From Catellatospora tritici (GTDB lineage: Bacteria; Actinomycetota; Actinomycetes; Mycobacteriales; Micromonosporaceae): a stretch of DNA of 64,000 bases. Location of the stretch: NCBI RefSeq assembly GCF_019083965.1, contig NZ_JAHRCY010000010.1, positions 278,746 through 342,745 on the forward strand, read 5' to 3'. Positions 1-8,292 of this stretch are shown here, one piece after another. Numbering within the stretch: position 1 is the first letter of the stretch; every line of letters begins with the position of its first letter. Both the position numbers and the translations under genes were made by a program. The notes beneath the pieces are model-generated. The model was given only the letters and a program-made list of their open reading frames with translations. It was not told the DNA's origin and searched no databases.

Positions 1-1
1 C

Positions 2-166
2 AACGGGGCCGACCCGAACCTGCGTGAGGATCACGGCACCGGCTGGGCCCCACTGGACTGGGCCCTGCAGTACGACCGACCGCAGTCGGCCGACCTGCTC
101 CTCGCGGCCGGGGCGAAGCCCGCCAGGCCGCCCGTGCCCAGACCGCCCACAGCGGACCCGGTCTAG
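2..166 (+). CDS. Ankyrin-repeat protein, C-terminal fragment (cut by window edge)
   Basis: The window opens inside a plus-strand reading frame that ends at a TAG at 164-166. The visible 54 residues begin NGADPNLRE and continue through PLDWALQYDRP and ADLLLAAGAKP, the typical helix-turn-helix and loop pattern of an ankyrin repeat, followed by a proline-rich tail. Ankyrin repeats mediate protein-protein contacts; the partner cannot be guessed. The stop codon overlaps the stop codon of the convergent PHP gene. Confidence 0.7.
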   Translation, partial: NGADPNLREDHGTGWAPLDWALQYDRPQSADLLLAAGAKPARPPVPRPPTADPV

Positions 167-1050
167 CGCCCGGGACGCGTCCAGAAGTCGTACGAGTGCC
201 TGCCCGGCCGGAACCCGTACGCCTCGACCATCGCCACCGCCTCGGCGAACCCGTGCGCCAGCACCGCGGGCACGTGCGCGTCGCTGCCGAAGGTGACCGC
301 CCGCCCGCCCTCGTCGCGCCACCAGCCGACGATCTCCGGGTGCAGCGGCACCTTGGTGTTGACCTCCAGCGCCCGCCCGCTGTCGGCCAGCAACCGCAGC
401 ACGTGCCGAAACTCCTCCTCGAACGAGTACGGATCGAACGGAGCGGACCCGGAGCCCATCGAGTACGCGTAGGGATCGGACGGACCCGACCGCATGGGCC
501 AGGAGCGCACCGGGTAGTCGATGTGGGCCAGCACCGAGAACAGGTCGCTGCCGCGCACGAGCCTGGCCACCTCGTCCAGGTAGCGCCGGACGACGTCGGC
601 GGCCGGGTGCCGCCGGTAGAGGGCGAACGGCTCGGTGAACCCCGACCCGTCCGCCACGCAGTGCACCGAGCCGAGCACCCGGTCGAAGCGCCCCGTGGAC
701 AGCAGCGCGGCCGCGGCGGTGGCGTGCAGGTGCGGCTCGCCCAGCTCCATGCCGCTGAGGATGCGCAGGTCCGGGAAGCGTTCGCGGCACCGCTCGATCG
801 AGGCCAGGTATCCGGCCGCGTCGAACACCGGTGGGGTCAGGCTCCCGTCGGGCGCCGCGAGGACGGCGATGCGGTCGTCCGGGTTCACGATGTCGAGGGG
901 CACCTGCCAGACAGTGTGGTCGACGTGCTCGGTGAAGGCGATCGCGGGAAGGCCGAGCTCCACCGCCCGCGCGCAGGTGCGTTCCATCGAACCCACCAGC
1001 GCCGAGTCCCAGGACCACTCGCTGTGCACGTGGCTGTCGGCGGGCAGCAC
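163..1050 (-). CDS. PHP-domain phosphatase, histidinol-phosphatase-like
   Basis: About 295 residues of the polymerase-and-histidinol-phosphatase (PHP) metallohydrolase fold. The metal-binding motifs appear in order: HVH at residues 7-9, FTEHVD, GMELGEPH, GSVHC, VLAHIDYP and FGSDAH near the C-terminus. The family hydrolyses phosphate monoesters, classically L-histidinol phosphate, but no other histidine gene is near, so the substrate is open. The start is set at a GTG 18 bases before the HVH motif by comparison with the paralogue at 37371-38204; an in-frame ATG at 1149 is the main alternative. It is a lone cytosolic enzyme on the minus strand. Confidence 0.8.
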   Translation of the reverse strand: MLPADSHVHSEWSWDSALVGSMERTCARAVELGLPAIAFTEHVDHTVWQVPLDIVNPDDRIAVLAAPDGSLTPPVFDAAGYLASIERCRERFPDLRILSGMELGEPHLHATAAAALLSTGRFDRVLGSVHCVADGSGFTEPFALYRRHPAADVVRRYLDEVARLVRGSDLFSVLAHIDYPVRSWPMRSGPSDPYAYSMGSGSAPFDPYSFEEEFRHVLRLLADSGRALEVNTKVPLHPEIVGWWRDEGGRAVTFGSDAHVPAVLAHGFAEAVAMVEAYGFRPGRHSYDFWTRPGR

Positions 1051-1190
1051 CGTCAGCTCGCCGCGCTCTGGGACATCACGCCGCAAAGTCTCCCCCGGCC
1101 GGTCCCGCCCCGCAACCCCGGCGGTGCGCCTGCCGGTGCTGCCGCGCATCCCGATCGCGCGTCGCTGCCGGTGGCCGACCCCTCGTGCTG

Positions 1191-1245
1191 ATAGACCTGC
1201 ACATGTCCACTGACCTGCGGATTCAGGGGAATTCGAGAGGTCTAT
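1191..1245 (+). promoter_or_regulatory. Nested hairpin leader of the first RCC1 gene
   Basis: An outer inverted repeat, ATAGACCT at 1191-1198 and AGGTCTAT at 1238-1245, encloses an inner hairpin CGGATTC / GAATTCG (one G-U pair). It lies just before a GGGGGAA ribosome-binding site and the GTG start at 1270. The same layout is found before the second RCC1 gene. Function is inferred: an RNA control element or a DNA operator. Confidence 0.5.
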
Positions 1246-1269
1246 GCATTCATTTCCCGGGGGAACCAC

Positions 1270-2430
1270 GTGCGAACACATTGCATCAGTAGACGAAGGG
1301 CAGGGGCGATCGCGCTCGGGGCGCTGCTCGCGCTGCCGGTCGTCGCGAACGCGGGTGTAGGTCCAGCCGCCGCGAACGACATACGGCCGGCGGTGGCCTT
1401 CGGCGACAACGCCCACGGACAGCTCGGCGACGGCACGATCCTGCCGCGCCGAGTCCCGGTCGGGGTGAACAACCTGGTCGAGACGAAGCAGGTCTCCGCC
1501 GGGGACTTCTTCAGCCTGGCGCTGCTGACCAACGGCACCGTCCGGGCATGGGGTGCGAACGAGTCCGGCCAGCTCGGCGACGGCACGACGACCGAGAGGA
1601 CCGTTCCGGGCACCGTGGTCGGGCTGTCCGGGGTGCGTGCGGTCTCCGCCGGTAGCGACTTCTCCCTGGCGCTGCTGGACAACGGGAAGGTCATGGCCTG
1701 GGGGAAGAACGACGTCGGCCAGCTCGGTACCGGCACGTCCAGCATCAACCCGGTCCCGCTTCCCGTCGTGGTCAAGGGGATCAGCAATGCCCGCGCCATC
1801 TCGGCGGGGGGCTTCCACGGCCTGGCGCTGCTGGACAACGGGAAGGTCATGGCCTGGGGGAAGAACGTCGCACCCCAGGCCACGCCCACCCCGTTCCAGG
1901 TGGCGAACCTGGACCACGTCAGCGCCGTGGCCGCCGGCTCGTTCCACAGCCTGGCCCTGCTCGAAGACGACACGGTGAAGGCGTGGGGCTCGAACAACCT
2001 GGGTCAGCTCGGCAACGGCACCAACTCCGCGCCCATCTTCACCCCGGCCAGGGTCGCCAACCTCGACGACGTCGAGGCCGTCGCCGCCGGGGGGTTCCAC
2101 AGCCTGGCGTTGCTGGACAACGGCACGGGCAGGGCATGGGGCGACAACTCGGCCGGCCAGCTGGGCATCGGCCTGCCCGGCGGCTTCCGGAACACACCGG
2201 CCACGATCGCCGGGCTTTCCGGCGCGCGTGCCGTCGCCGCCGGTCTGGATCACAGCCTGGCGCTGTCCGAGGACGACGACGGCATCATCTTGGGCTGGGG
2301 ACGCAACAGCTCGGGTCAGCTCGGCGACGGCACGTTGATCAAGCGCGACGCCCTCGTCACGGTGCAGTCCAGCCTGACCCGCGTACGGTCGATCGACGGC
2401 GGCATCGAGCACAGTCTGGCCGGCGGCTGA
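1270..2430 (+). CDS. Secreted RCC1-repeat beta-propeller protein (copy 1)
   Basis: A 386-residue protein with a basic, hydrophobic signal peptide (MRTHCISRRRAGAIALG then a leucine-rich core and ANAG/AAA cleavage region). The rest is seven RCC1-type blades, each centred on a WGxNxxGQLGDG-like motif (FGDNAHGQLGDG, WGANESGQLGDG, WGKNDVGQLGTG and so on) alternating with AxSAGxxHSLALL. One blade is imperfect (WGKNVAPQATP). RCC1 repeats form a seven-bladed propeller used for binding; no enzyme activity is visible. The GTG start follows a good GGGGG ribosome-binding site. A second, very similar gene follows directly. The binding partner is unknown. Confidence 0.85.
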   Translation: MRTHCISRRRAGAIALGALLALPVVANAGVGPAAANDIRPAVAFGDNAHGQLGDGTILPRRVPVGVNNLVETKQVSAGDFFSLALLTNGTVRAWGANESGQLGDGTTTERTVPGTVVGLSGVRAVSAGSDFSLALLDNGKVMAWGKNDVGQLGTGTSSINPVPLPVVVKGISNARAISAGGFHGLALLDNGKVMAWGKNVAPQATPTPFQVANLDHVSAVAAGSFHSLALLEDDTVKAWGSNNLGQLGNGTNSAPIFTPARVANLDDVEAVAAGGFHSLALLDNGTGRAWGDNSAGQLGIGLPGGFRNTPATIAGLSGARAVAAGLDHSLALSEDDDGIILGWGRNSSGQLGDGTLIKRDALVTVQSSLTRVRSIDGGIEHSLAGG

Positions 2431-2456
2431 CCGGCCGCGCCACAGGAGTTCTCGGC

Positions 2457-2508
2457 TAGACCTACACATATCTACTCACCTGCGGATTCAGCGGAATCCG
2501 AGGGTCTA
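2457..2508 (+). promoter_or_regulatory. Nested hairpin leader of the second RCC1 gene
   Basis: Outer arms TAGACCT (2457-2463) and GGGTCTA (2502-2508) pair with one U-G wobble. The inner arms CGGATTC and GAATCCG are perfectly complementary around AGCG. Relative to copy 1 the differences preserve pairing (G-U versus G-C inside, A-U versus G-U outside), which favours a structure acting as RNA. The GTG start of the next gene is 26 bases downstream. Confidence 0.5.
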
Positions 2509-2534
2509 CATGTTCAATTCTCGGGGGGAACCAC

Positions 2535-3695
2535 GTGCGAACACATCGCATCAGTAGACGAAGGGCCGGGGCGATCGCGCTAGGGACGCTGCTCGCGCTG
2601 CCGGTCGTCGCGAACGCGGGCGCCGATCCTGCCGCCGCGAACGACATACGGCCGGCGGTGGCCTTCGGTTTCAACAACCACGGACAGCTGGGTGACGGCA
2701 CGTCCATCCACCGGTTCGTTCCTGTGGGGGTGAACAACCTGGTCGAGACGAAGCAGGTCTCCGCCGGGGGCTTCCACAGCCTGGCGCTGCTGACCAACGG
2801 CACCGTCCGGTCGTGGGGCTGGAACGAGTCCGGCCAGCTCGGCGACGGCACGACGACCGAGAGGACCGTTCCGGGCACCGTGGTCGGGCTGTCCGGGGTG
2901 CGTGCCGTCGCCGCCGGTTTCGCCTTCTCGCTGGCGCTGCTGGACAACGGCAAGATCATGGCCTGGGGTGCGAACGACTCCGGGCAGCTGGGCATCGGCA
3001 CGTCCAGCAACGACCCGGTGCGGCTGCCGGTCGAGGTCAAGGGGATCAGCAACGCTCGCGCCATCTCGGCGGGGGGAGCCCACGGCTTGGCGCTGCTGGA
3101 CGACGGCAAGGTCATGGTCTGGGGGATCGGCGTCGCACCCCAGGTCACGGCGACACCGTTCCAGGTGGCGAACCTGGACCACGTCCGGGCCGTCGCCGCC
3201 GGTGATGCCCACAGCCTGGCCCTGCTCGAGGACGGCACGGTCAAGGCGTGGGGCGCCAATGACCGGGGTCAGCTCGGCACCGGCGCCATCTCCGGGCCCA
3301 CCTTCACTCCGGCCAGGGTCGTGAACCTCGACGACGTCGAGGCCGTCGCCGCGGGCGGAGCGCACAGCCTGGCGCTGCTGGACAACGGCACGGGCCGGGC
3401 CTGGGGTGACAACCTGTTCGGTCAGCTGGGCATCGGCTCCTTCGGTGGCCAGCGCAGTACGCCGACCAGGATCGTCGGGCTCTCCCACGCGCGGGCCATC
3501 GCCGCCGGCGACGAACACAGCCTGGCGCTGTCCGCCGACGATGACGACGTCATCCTCAGCTGGGGCAGCGACAGCTTCGGCGGGCTCGGCGGCGGGACGT
3601 TGAGCCAGCAGGACAGACCCGTCACGGTGCAGTCCAGCCTGACCCGCGTACGGTCGATCGACGGCGGTAACGATTACAGCCTGGCCGCGGGCTGA
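2535..3695 (+). CDS. Secreted RCC1-repeat beta-propeller protein (copy 2)
   Basis: A 386-residue paralogue of the preceding gene with the same length, signal peptide and seven-blade plan. Long stretches are identical, for example around NNLVETKQVSAG and ESGQLGDGTTTERTVPGT. Differences cluster in the loops after the conserved tryptophan, that is on one face of the propeller. The leader, ribosome-binding site and GTG start were duplicated with the gene. This indicates a tandem duplication followed by loop divergence. Exported by the Sec route by inference; ligand unknown. Confidence 0.85.
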   Translation: MRTHRISRRRAGAIALGTLLALPVVANAGADPAAANDIRPAVAFGFNNHGQLGDGTSIHRFVPVGVNNLVETKQVSAGGFHSLALLTNGTVRSWGWNESGQLGDGTTTERTVPGTVVGLSGVRAVAAGFAFSLALLDNGKIMAWGANDSGQLGIGTSSNDPVRLPVEVKGISNARAISAGGAHGLALLDDGKVMVWGIGVAPQVTATPFQVANLDHVRAVAAGDAHSLALLEDGTVKAWGANDRGQLGTGAISGPTFTPARVVNLDDVEAVAAGGAHSLALLDNGTGRAWGDNLFGQLGIGSFGGQRSTPTRIVGLSHARAIAAGDEHSLALSADDDDVILSWGSDSFGGLGGGTLSQQDRPVTVQSSLTRVRSIDGGNDYSLAAG

Positions 3696-3747
3696 ACCGC
3701 CCCATCGGCGGGGTCCTCGGCCGGCGGATGGTGCATGGCCGGGGACC

Positions 3748-3767
3748 CCGGTCCGTCAGCGGACCGG
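3748..3767. terminator. Bidirectional terminator-like hairpin
   Basis: Arms CCGGTCCG and CGGACCGG with a TCAG loop lie between the convergent RCC1 copy 2 and LacI-family genes, directly against the LacI stop codon. Confidence 0.6.
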
Positions 3768-4793
3768 TCAGGGCTGCTGGGCCGGGCCGGTGGACTCGCG
3801 GACGACCAGGCGGCAGGGCTGGCGGATGACGCCGGAGGAGGCGGTGCCGTCCAGGGCCGCGAACAGGTGCATCACCGCGGTCGCGCCCAGCTGCTCCAGG
3901 TTCAGGTCCACCGTGGTCAGCGGCGGGCGGCAGTCGGCGGCCATCTCCTCCCAGTTGTCGTAGCCGACGACGGCCACGTCGTCCGGGATGCGGCAGCCGT
4001 GGTCGAGCAGCGCCTGGGCCACCCCGGCCGCGATCTGGTCGTTGCCGCAGAAGATCGCGTCGACCTCGGGATGGGCGTTGATGAGGGTACGGGCCGCGTG
4101 CCGCCCCCACCGCTGCGACCACTCGCCGTACTGCGGCTCGCCGCCGACCAGCGACAGCCCCGACTCGGCCAGTACCGCCTTGAGTCCGGTGACCCGGTCG
4201 CGGGCGGCCCGGTAGCTCTGCGGGCCGGTGATGTGGGCGATGTTGCGCCGCCGCAGCGACACCAGGTGCTCCCCGGCCAGCCGTGCCCCGCCCTCGTCGT
4301 CGGCGAGCACCGACAGGTCGCCGGGGTCGGTGGACTGGCCGTACACGTACACGACGGGCACCGGGATGTCGCGGCTGAGCGAGGGGCGCAGGTCGTTGCT
4401 GTCGCCGAGGATGATGAACCCGTCGACCTGCCGGGCGAGCAGGGTGCGGATGTAGTGCTGGCGCCGGATCGCGTCGCCGCGGGCGTCGCACAGCAGCACC
4501 GACATCTGCTCGTTGCCCAGTGCGTTCTCGGCGCCGAGCAGGATCGGGATGGAGAAGCGGCCGCCGAGTTCGTCGGTGAGCAGCCCGATGGTGCGGGTGC
4601 GTCCGGAGATGAGGCCGCGGGCGAGCACGTTGGGCTGGAACGACAGCTGGTTGGCGGCCTGCAGCACGCGCAGCCTGGTGTCGGCGGCGACCTCGGCGCG
4701 CGCGTTGAGCGCCTTGGAGGCCGTGGCCACCGACACACCGGCCAGTCTGGCCACGTCGGTGAGGGTGACCGACTGGGATCGCCGCCTGCCCAA
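3768..4793 (-). CDS. LacI-family repressor of the GH127 locus
   Basis: A 341-residue LacI/GalR regulator. The N-terminal helix-turn-helix spans about residues 10-30 (TLTDVARLAGVSVATASKAL), followed by the hinge and a periplasmic-binding-protein-like sensor domain (FCGNDQIAAGVAQAL and VVGYDNWE motifs). The TTG start is chosen because GAAAGG sits 8 bases upstream. It is divergent from the GH127/ABC genes, so it most likely represses them and responds to an arabino-sugar. The shared intergenic region holds three inverted repeats, of which GCCGAAAA-GG-TTTTCGGC is the best operator candidate. Confidence 0.85.
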   Translation of the reverse strand: MGRRRSQSVTLTDVARLAGVSVATASKALNARAEVAADTRLRVLQAANQLSFQPNVLARGLISGRTRTIGLLTDELGGRFSIPILLGAENALGNEQMSVLLCDARGDAIRRQHYIRTLLARQVDGFIILGDSNDLRPSLSRDIPVPVVYVYGQSTDPGDLSVLADDEGGARLAGEHLVSLRRRNIAHITGPQSYRAARDRVTGLKAVLAESGLSLVGGEPQYGEWSQRWGRHAARTLINAHPEVDAIFCGNDQIAAGVAQALLDHGCRIPDDVAVVGYDNWEEMAADCRPPLTTVDLNLEQLGATAVMHLFAALDGTASSGVIRQPCRLVVRESTGPAQQP

Positions 4794-4814
4794 CTGAAAG
4801 CCTTTCGTTCGTTT

Positions 4815-4831
4815 TTCGACAGTGTGTCGAA
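4815..4831. promoter_or_regulatory. Inverted repeat, possible operator
   Basis: TTCGACA-GTG-TGTCGAA is a perfect 7-base inverted repeat just upstream of the LacI start, in the divergent control region. Confidence 0.4.
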
Positions 4832-4870
4832 GAGTAACGGCGCGCGCCAGCCTTGGCTAGCCTCGATTCA

Positions 4871-4888
4871 CGTTATCGAGATGTAACG
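4871..4888. promoter_or_regulatory. CGTTA-N8-TAACG inverted repeat
   Basis: Dyad in the lacI/GH127 divergent region. It could be a regulator site or overlap a promoter. No copy was recognised elsewhere. Confidence 0.3.
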
Positions 4889-4901
4889 CAGTGGGCATCT
4901 T

Positions 4902-4919
4902 GCCGAAAAGGTTTTCGGC
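4902..4919. promoter_or_regulatory. Candidate LacI-type operator
   Basis: GCCGAAAAGGTTTTCGGC is an 18-base inverted repeat with a two-base centre, the usual shape of a LacI-family operator. Its left part, TTGCCGAAAAGG, recurs exactly at 27917-27928 ahead of the second arabinofuranosidase-type gene, which suggests one regulator serves both. Confidence 0.6.
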
Positions 4920-4977
4920 GTCCAGAGTGGCTCCAACGTTCAAGTGACCGCGGTCACGGAAGTTGTTGGAGGCGGAG

Positions 4978-6879
4978 ATGACGGTGACGGCGCGGACCGC
5001 CGACCTCACCGGAGGTCGGCCCGTGGTGCCGTCGCGGGGAGTCCTGCGACCGCTGGGCCTGGGAGAGGTTCGCATCACGGGGGGCTTCTGGGCGCAGCGC
5101 CAGCAGGTGAACGGCCGCCACACCCTGGACCACCATCGGGAATGGCTCGACAAGCTCGGCTGGACCGGCAACTTCACCGCCGAAGCGGGCCAGGGCAGCC
5201 GGGAGCGTCGCGGCCGGGAGTTCTCCGACTCGGAGGTGTACAAGCTGGTCGAGGCCCTGTCGTGGGAGAGCGGCCGGGTGGCCGACCCGGTGCGCGAGGC
5301 CCAGCTGGACGAGCTGACCGCGATGATCGCCGGGGCACAGGCGCCCGACGGCTATCTGCACACCGCGTTCGGCCGGGCCGGGCAGCGGTCCCGCTACGAG
5401 GACCTGGCCTGGGGGCACGAGCTCTACTGCGCCGGGCACCTGCTGCAGGCGGCGGTGGCCCGCGCCCGTACGGGCGGAGGAGAGGCGCTGCTGGACGTGG
5501 CGCGCCGGGTGGCCGACCACGTGTGTGAGGAGTTCGGTCCGGACGGGCGTGACGCGGTGTGCGGGCACCCCGAGATCGAGCCCGCGCTGGTGGAGCTGTA
5601 CCGGGTGACGGGGGAGCGGCGCTACCTGGACCAGGCGGCGCTGTTCGTGGACCGGCGCGGGCGGCGCAGCCTGCCGCCCCACGAGTTCGGCTGGTCCTAC
5701 TTCAGCGACGACCAGCCGGTGCGCGAGGCGAAGGTGCTGCGCGGGCACGCGGTGCGGGCGCTGTACCTGGCCGCGGGCGTGATCGACGTGGCGGTGGAGA
5801 CCGGTGACGACGAGCTGTTGGAGACGGTGGCGGCGCAGTTCGACCGGACCCTGGCCCGGCGCACGTACCTGACCGGTGGGATGGGCTCGCGGCACCTGGA
5901 CGAGGCGTTCAGCGACGACTTCGTGCTGCCGGCCGACCGGGCCTACTCGGAGACCTGCGCCGGGATCGCGGCGATCATGGTGGCGTGGCGGCTGATGCTG
6001 GCCACCGGCCGTGAGCGGTACGCCGACGTGATCGAGCGGATCCTGTTCAACGTGGTCGCCACGGCGATCGGCGACGACGGCCGCTCCTTCTTCTACGCGC
6101 ACACGCTGCACCAGCGCACACCCACCCGGATCCTGCCGACCGATGTCGAGCAGCTGGGTTTCGGGGGCGGGCCGCGGGCGCCGTGGTTCGAGGTGTCCTG
6201 CTGCCTGGCCAACCTGGGCCGCCTGCTGGCGAGCCTGTCGACCTACGTGGCCAGCGTCGAGGGCGACACGCTGCGGGTGCACCAGTTCGCCGACGCCGAG
6301 ATCGACACGGTGCTCGGCGACGGGCGCCGGGTCGCGGTGCGGATGGGCACCGAGTACCCGGACAACGGCACGGTGCGGCTGGACGTGCTGGTCGCGTCCG
6401 GTGGACCGTGGACGCTCGCGCTGCGGTTGCCCGCCTGGGCGGCCGGGGCGAGCGTGACCGTGAACGGGCAGGCGCAGCCGGTCGCGGGTGACCGGGTGCT
6501 GCTTACCCGCGAGTTCGCCGCCGGGGACGTGATCGTGCTGGAGCTGCCGATGCGGCCCCGGTTCACCCGCCCCGACCCGCGCATCGACGCGGTGCGCGGC
6601 TGCGTCGCCGTCGAGCAGGGTCCGCTGGTGCTGTGCGCGGAGTCGCTGGGCGGCGAGCTGGACCTGGACTCGCTGCGGGTCGACGTGGACACCGCCCCCG
6701 CCGACGGCGACGCCGTGACGGTACGCGGGCACACCGAGGACCTACCGGACGAGCCTTGGCCGTACGCCGACGCGGGGCCGGTGGGGCGGCGTGATCCGCT
6801 CGCGGTGCCGCTGGTGCCGTACCACCGTTGGGCCCGCTCCGGGCCGTCCACCATGCGGATCTGGCTGCCGACGGCCTGA
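4978..6879 (+). CDS. GH127-family beta-L-arabinofuranosidase
   Basis: A 633-residue glycoside hydrolase of the DUF1680/GH127 family with no signal peptide, so probably cytoplasmic. The zinc-thiolate catalytic set known from HypBA1 is present with the same spacing: E325-T-C327 (SETC) and C408-C409 (SCCLAN). C409 would be the nucleophile. An N-terminal (alpha/alpha)6 barrel is followed by beta-sandwich domains. The family cleaves terminal beta-L-arabinofuranose. The ATG is preceded by GGAGG at 4968-4972. It heads a row with an ABC importer and a secreted glycosidase, so it likely finishes imported arabino-oligosaccharides. Confidence 0.88.
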   Translation: MTVTARTADLTGGRPVVPSRGVLRPLGLGEVRITGGFWAQRQQVNGRHTLDHHREWLDKLGWTGNFTAEAGQGSRERRGREFSDSEVYKLVEALSWESGRVADPVREAQLDELTAMIAGAQAPDGYLHTAFGRAGQRSRYEDLAWGHELYCAGHLLQAAVARARTGGGEALLDVARRVADHVCEEFGPDGRDAVCGHPEIEPALVELYRVTGERRYLDQAALFVDRRGRRSLPPHEFGWSYFSDDQPVREAKVLRGHAVRALYLAAGVIDVAVETGDDELLETVAAQFDRTLARRTYLTGGMGSRHLDEAFSDDFVLPADRAYSETCAGIAAIMVAWRLMLATGRERYADVIERILFNVVATAIGDDGRSFFYAHTLHQRTPTRILPTDVEQLGFGGGPRAPWFEVSCCLANLGRLLASLSTYVASVEGDTLRVHQFADAEIDTVLGDGRRVAVRMGTEYPDNGTVRLDVLVASGGPWTLALRLPAWAAGASVTVNGQAQPVAGDRVLLTREFAAGDVIVLELPMRPRFTRPDPRIDAVRGCVAVEQGPLVLCAESLGGELDLDSLRVDVDTAPADGDAVTVRGHTEDLPDEPWPYADAGPVGRRDPLAVPLVPYHRWARSGPSTMRIWLPTA

Positions 6880-6944
6880 TCCCCTCAGACGCACCACCTG
6901 ATGCACCATCTGAAATCCGCTCATTTGACCGATTAGGAGTGATC

Positions 6945-8234
6945 ATGAGAGTTCGGAAGCTGCGTGGTCTCGCACTCGGTGCGGCCGCGCTGCTGCTGGC
7001 GTCGATGACGGCCTGTGGCGGCGACGACCCGGCGGCGCCGGGCGCGTCCGGCACCGACGGCGTCGACGACGGCGCCCAGTTGACCCTGTGGACCCGGGCG
7101 GCGACCGAGTCGGTGTCCAAGGCGTACGCCGAGGCCTACAACGCCACCCACAAGAACAAGGTGACCGTCACCTCGTACCCGAACGAGGAGTACCCGGCGA
7201 AGCTGGCCTCGGCCGCGGGCGCCAAGGCGCTGCCGGACCTGTTCGGCTCCGACGTGGTGTTCGCCCCGCAGTACGCCTCGCAGGGCCTGTGGGCCGACAT
7301 CACCGACAGGTTCGCCGCCAGCGGGCTGAAGGACAAGGTGTCGCCCGGACACGTGCGCGCCGGCACCTGGGAGGGCAAGAGCTACGCCATCCCGCACACC
7401 GTCGACATGTCGGTGATGCTCTACAACAAGGACCTGTACGCCAAGGCCGGGCTCGACCCGGAGAAGGGTCCGAAGTCGCTGAAGGAGTTCGCCGAGCAGG
7501 CCCGCGCGATCAACAAGCTGGGCGGCGACGTGCACGGCACCTACTTCGGCGGCAACTGCGGCGGCTGCGTCGAGTTCACCTTCTGGCCCTCGGTCTGGGG
7601 CGCGGGCGGCAACGTCCTCGACGCCGACGGCAAGAACGCGAAGATCGACTCCAAGGAGATGGCCGACGTGTTCGCCATCTACCGCGCGCTGTACGACGAG
7701 GGCGTGGCGGCCCCGGCCTCCAAGGACGAGGCCGGTCCGACCTGGCTCGGCGCGCTGCAGAGTGGCAAGATCGGCATCGCCCCCGGCCCGTCGGTGTGGC
7801 TGGGCCTCATCGAGGAGAAGGGCGTGAAGATGGGCGTCGCGCCGATCAGCGGCCCGGACGGCGGCGACTCCACCTTCATCGGCGGCGACTCGATCGGCAT
7901 CGGCGCCACCAGCACCAAGGCCGCCCAGGCCTGGGACTTCCTCAAGTGGACCATGTCCGAGGAGGCGCAGGTCGAGGTCATCGCCAAGAACAAGGGCGTG
8001 CCGATCCGCACCGACCTCGCGTCGAACAAGTACTCCGCGGCCGACCCGCGCATCGTGACCATCAACAGCCTGGTCGCCAAGGGCGTCACGCCGTACGCGA
8101 AGAACTTCAACGCCTCGTTCAACGACCCGCAGAGCCCCTGGCTGCAGACGGTCCGTGGCGCCCTGTTCGGTGACGCCGCCAAGGCGCTGAGCGAGGGCAA
8201 CACCGCCATCACCAAGTCCCTCCAGCAGGGCTGA
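6945..8234 (+). CDS. Sugar ABC transporter substrate-binding lipoprotein (MalE/UgpB type)
   Basis: A 429-residue family-1 extracellular solute-binding protein. The signal peptide ends in a lipobox (LLLASMTAC), so the cysteine would be lipidated and the protein anchored outside the membrane. The mature part starts with LTLWTRAATES and carries the YNKDLYAKAGLDPEKGPK region typical of oligosaccharide binders. AGGAG lies 6 bases before the ATG. Two MalF/MalG-type permeases follow. Context suggests arabino-oligosaccharides. No ATPase gene is present in the locus; in many actinomycetes a shared MsiK-type ATPase serves such systems. Confidence 0.88.
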   Translation: MRVRKLRGLALGAAALLLASMTACGGDDPAAPGASGTDGVDDGAQLTLWTRAATESVSKAYAEAYNATHKNKVTVTSYPNEEYPAKLASAAGAKALPDLFGSDVVFAPQYASQGLWADITDRFAASGLKDKVSPGHVRAGTWEGKSYAIPHTVDMSVMLYNKDLYAKAGLDPEKGPKSLKEFAEQARAINKLGGDVHGTYFGGNCGGCVEFTFWPSVWGAGGNVLDADGKNAKIDSKEMADVFAIYRALYDEGVAAPASKDEAGPTWLGALQSGKIGIAPGPSVWLGLIEEKGVKMGVAPISGPDGGDSTFIGGDSIGIGATSTKAAQAWDFLKWTMSEEAQVEVIAKNKGVPIRTDLASNKYSAADPRIVTINSLVAKGVTPYAKNFNASFNDPQSPWLQTVRGALFGDAAKALSEGNTAITKSLQQG

Positions 8235-8242
8235 TCCGACCC

Positions 8243-8270
8243 GGCCCGGCCGCCGCCCGGCGGCCGGGCC
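8243..8270 (+). terminator. Intercistronic hairpin after binding-protein gene
   Basis: GGCCCGGCCGCC and GGCGGCCGGGCC pair perfectly around GCCC. There is no T-tract. It probably limits read-through or protects the 3' end, so that more binding protein than permease is made. Confidence 0.55.
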
Positions 8271-8292
8271 ACACCCCCGAACCGGAGAGTCG

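Noticed and set aside
4963..4977. Earlier TTG start for the GH127 gene
   Set aside because: It would place the GGAGG ribosome-binding site inside the gene; the ATG at 4978 has ideal spacing.
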